Positions 31,929 to 33,556 of a stretch of DNA of 33,556 nucleotides are shown here, piece after piece. Position 1 is the stretch's first letter; every line of letters starts with the position of its first letter. The position numbers were made by a program, and so were the translations under genes. The notes under the pieces were generated by a model, which made no database searches, was not told the DNA's origin, and saw only the letters and a list, made by a program, of their open reading frames with translations. The stretch is from Bacteroidota bacterium (GTDB lineage: Bacteria > Bacteroidota > Rhodothermia > Rhodothermales > JAHQVL01): positions 1 through 33,556 of the forward strand of contig JBCCIM010000051.1 in NCBI GenBank assembly GCA_039111535.1, read 5' to 3'.

Positions 31929-33365
31929 ATGGACCAACAAAGGAAACAGATATATTTTGGGCGGCATGGAGAACAACTACTAAAATGGCTGTCACATGAT
32001 TGGGTTAACATTGGTCCATCAGTATGCATAGTAGAAGGCTTTTCGGGAGTCGGTAAAAAAAATGTAGCACTTCGACTTTTAAGTCAACTCGAAGAGACGA
32101 ATTACATTCCAATCTTGGTAGACACCCTGGATAGTGAAAGTACCTTAATAGATGATTTGCTTCTGAATTTAGCGGAGGAACTGGAGCTCAAAGGAGTTTC
32201 GAAACTTGTTGATGCAATAGACCAAGGCAAAGATCTTCTCCATGCATTTCAGCAAGTACTCATGCAACCTGTAGTTATTGTAATCGATAATTTTCAGCGC
32301 GCTTTAAATACGAGTTCAGGTAGACCAACAAAGCTCCTTGAAAATCTTTTAAAAAGAATATCAAACAGAGAACAAAGCGGAAGACTTCTACTGCTGAGCA
32401 ACCGTAGTGTCGAACGCGCACGTTGGTCAGAATCCATTGAAAAACGCATACTTTATGCACTCGAACAAGATGAAGCAGAAGAGTTACTTGCGCAGTTATT
32501 AAAGAAGGGTAAAAGAGAAAAGGAGATACCCTCAGAACGTCGAGCCGACATTGTAGCGGCTTTGGGAAGAAACCCACGAGCAATACATACTTTAGTAGAA
32601 AGCTTGAGATGGACTTCAATTGAAGAGCTCATTGGTGAAAACCCAAATCTCTGGGAAATTCGAGATAGGGACGTTTCGTCAGAGTTGCTGCGCGAACTAG
32701 AAAAAACGCTTTTACTTAATACTCTGAAGCATCTCTCAGAACCCGCTCTCAGAACTTTGAATGCACTGACCGTTTATAGAAAATCAATTTCAAGTGGGCC
32801 CTTCAAACACATGTTTGCGGACCAAGATCAAGGTCCGCAGATGAGGACTGAATTGATCAACATGTTTCTGATCGATCATAATGTAGGTTGGTACACACTC
32901 CACCCACTCGTGCGCGAGATAACACTAGATAGGCTAAGGGCACAACCTGATAAATTGCGCGGCTTACACTCATTGGCTGCCAATCACTATGCCAGTAAAT
33001 TTAAAGGCCACTCTCTTGAAGGTAAAGCGAAATTGGGTGGGTCATATGTCGAAGCGCGGTATCATCTAGTCAGAGCTAAGAGAGAGGAAGAATTAGGAAA
33101 AATTGCGCGTAACTTTGAACATTATGTACGGCAGAGTTTCAGTGATACCTCTAAAGTGCCCAAAGACCCTAACGAGCTGAATGAACGCATTGCTCTGCTC
33201 TCAGGCTTGTTAAAGCACCAGGGTGCTAAAGGATTAGAGTACCACTTAGCCCGTTGTTATGTAAAGAGGTCCAAGCAGGGTGATCGGCGAAAGGCACTTT
33301 TGCATTTACGGTCTGCAACTGGCATATATGCCGAGCTTTTATCCTTGGCCCTGAACGTTGAGTAA
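31929..33365 (+). CDS. STAND/NB-ARC-type ATP-binding protein, probably horizontally acquired
   Basis: 478 residues from the ATG. IYFGRHGEQLLKWL at 8-21 matches the start of many STAND domains. The P-loop is VEGFSGVGKKN (35-45), with Lys44 where Ser/Thr is expected. Walker B is VVIVIDNF at 115-122, the sensor strand LLLLSNRS at 153-160, and the GxP-type helix ALGRNPRAIHTL at 211-222. A winged-helix part (about 262-330) ends with the MHD-like YTLHPLVRE. The C-terminal 150 residues are helical, with a TPR-like start (YHLARCYVKRS...RRKALLHLRSA). No effector domain is seen. The region is AT-rich (24/60 G+C in one sampled line against 34/60 in the previous gene). STAND proteins act in signalling or phage defence; the role here is unknown. 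Confidence 0.85.
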   Translation: MDQQRKQIYFGRHGEQLLKWLSHDWVNIGPSVCIVEGFSGVGKKNVALRLLSQLEETNYIPILVDTLDSESTLIDDLLLNLAEELELKGVSKLVDAIDQGKDLLHAFQQVLMQPVVIVIDNFQRALNTSSGRPTKLLENLLKRISNREQSGRLLLLSNRSVERARWSESIEKRILYALEQDEAEELLAQLLKKGKREKEIPSERRADIVAALGRNPRAIHTLVESLRWTSIEELIGENPNLWEIRDRDVSSELLRELEKTLLLNTLKHLSEPALRTLNALTVYRKSISSGPFKHMFADQDQGPQMRTELINMFLIDHNVGWYTLHPLVREITLDRLRAQPDKLRGLHSLAANHYASKFKGHSLEGKAKLGGSYVEARYHLVRAKREEELGKIARNFEHYVRQSFSDTSKVPKDPNELNERIALLSGLLKHQGAKGLEYHLARCYVKRSKQGDRRKALLHLRSATGIYAELLSLALNVE

Positions 33366-33556
33366 CTCCTTGTATGTATAAGCACATATACCGTTGAGTT
33401 CAGTTGGATCTCGGACCCTAATTCAGGAGTTGGCTACTTCATGCTAGCCGTAGGCAATTTGCTACGCTAGCACAAACGTTCTAGACAGTCTGACACTACA
33501 GAACACGTGGCACACGTGCATGCTGAAACCTGTGGGTTGTAGTGGGCAGTGGAGGC
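33366..33556. other. Non-coding tail of the window
   Basis: 191 bases after the STAND gene. It holds a bulged hairpin (GCTAG + CGTAG at 33443-33453 with CTACG + CTAGC at 33462-33471, no T tract) and two CACGTG palindromes (33504-33509 and 33513-33518). No gene start is visible on either strand. Confidence 0.35.

Noticed and set aside
33366-33556. tRNA or attachment site in the window tail
   Set aside because: The hairpin there does not extend to a cloverleaf, and no tRNA 3' end or repeated core is seen.

Overview
The window looks like a chromosomal segment from a member of the Rhodothermota/Bacteroidota branch. Evidence: a C-terminal type IX secretion sorting domain on a 1276-residue exported protein, CarboxypepD_reg-type exported proteins, many signal peptides and lipoboxes, few Shine-Dalgarno sequences, and heavy use of the palindrome GCCGGC (28 copies counted by eye in the first 10 kb). 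The lineage is an inference; there is no rRNA or other phylogenetic marker. I saw no rRNA, tRNA, CRISPR array, transposase or integrase.

Positions 1-8634 hold a partial alpha/beta hydrolase and then a minus-strand sugar uptake and catabolism cluster: MalF-type permease, exported-type class V PLP enzyme, MalG-type permease, sugar isomerase/epimerase, Gfo/Idh/MocA oxidoreductase, and a short MetE-like methyltransferase. A divergent sugar-binding lipoprotein completes the importer except for its ATPase, which is not in the window. Positions 8631-12461 encode a very large secreted ThuA/glucose-sorbosone-dehydrogenase-like protein with PKD, CBM6, PA14 and T9SS domains. With the oxidoreductase and isomerase this suggests oxidation-based (3-keto-sugar-like) glycoside use.

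Positions 12503-19692 hold msrA, a beta-lactamase-fold serine hydrolase with an apparent single-base frameshift near its end, an NTF2-like lipoprotein, a DUF4097 protein, a 759-residue glycosidase-like protein of unknown function, and an unusual membrane protein with a C-terminal helix-turn-helix. Positions 19960-28110 hold a PIG-L deacetylase-like exported protein, fdhD, two tandem outer-membrane barrel paralogues and two tandem CarboxypepD_reg paralogues. Positions 28111-31564 hold yraN, a GbsR/MarR regulator, a SAM hydrolase (DUF62) and a protein that appears to join sigma-factor-like segments to a membrane-anchored anti-sigma-like domain.

From about 31565 to the end the sequence becomes visibly AT-rich and GCCGGC disappears. 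This part carries one STAND/NB-ARC-type NTPase and looks horizontally acquired. A second genome-level signal is a dispersed family of intergenic heptanucleotide tandem repeats sharing the unit ATGCCGA at three loci, plus an unrelated purine-rich heptad array inside the transporter operon.
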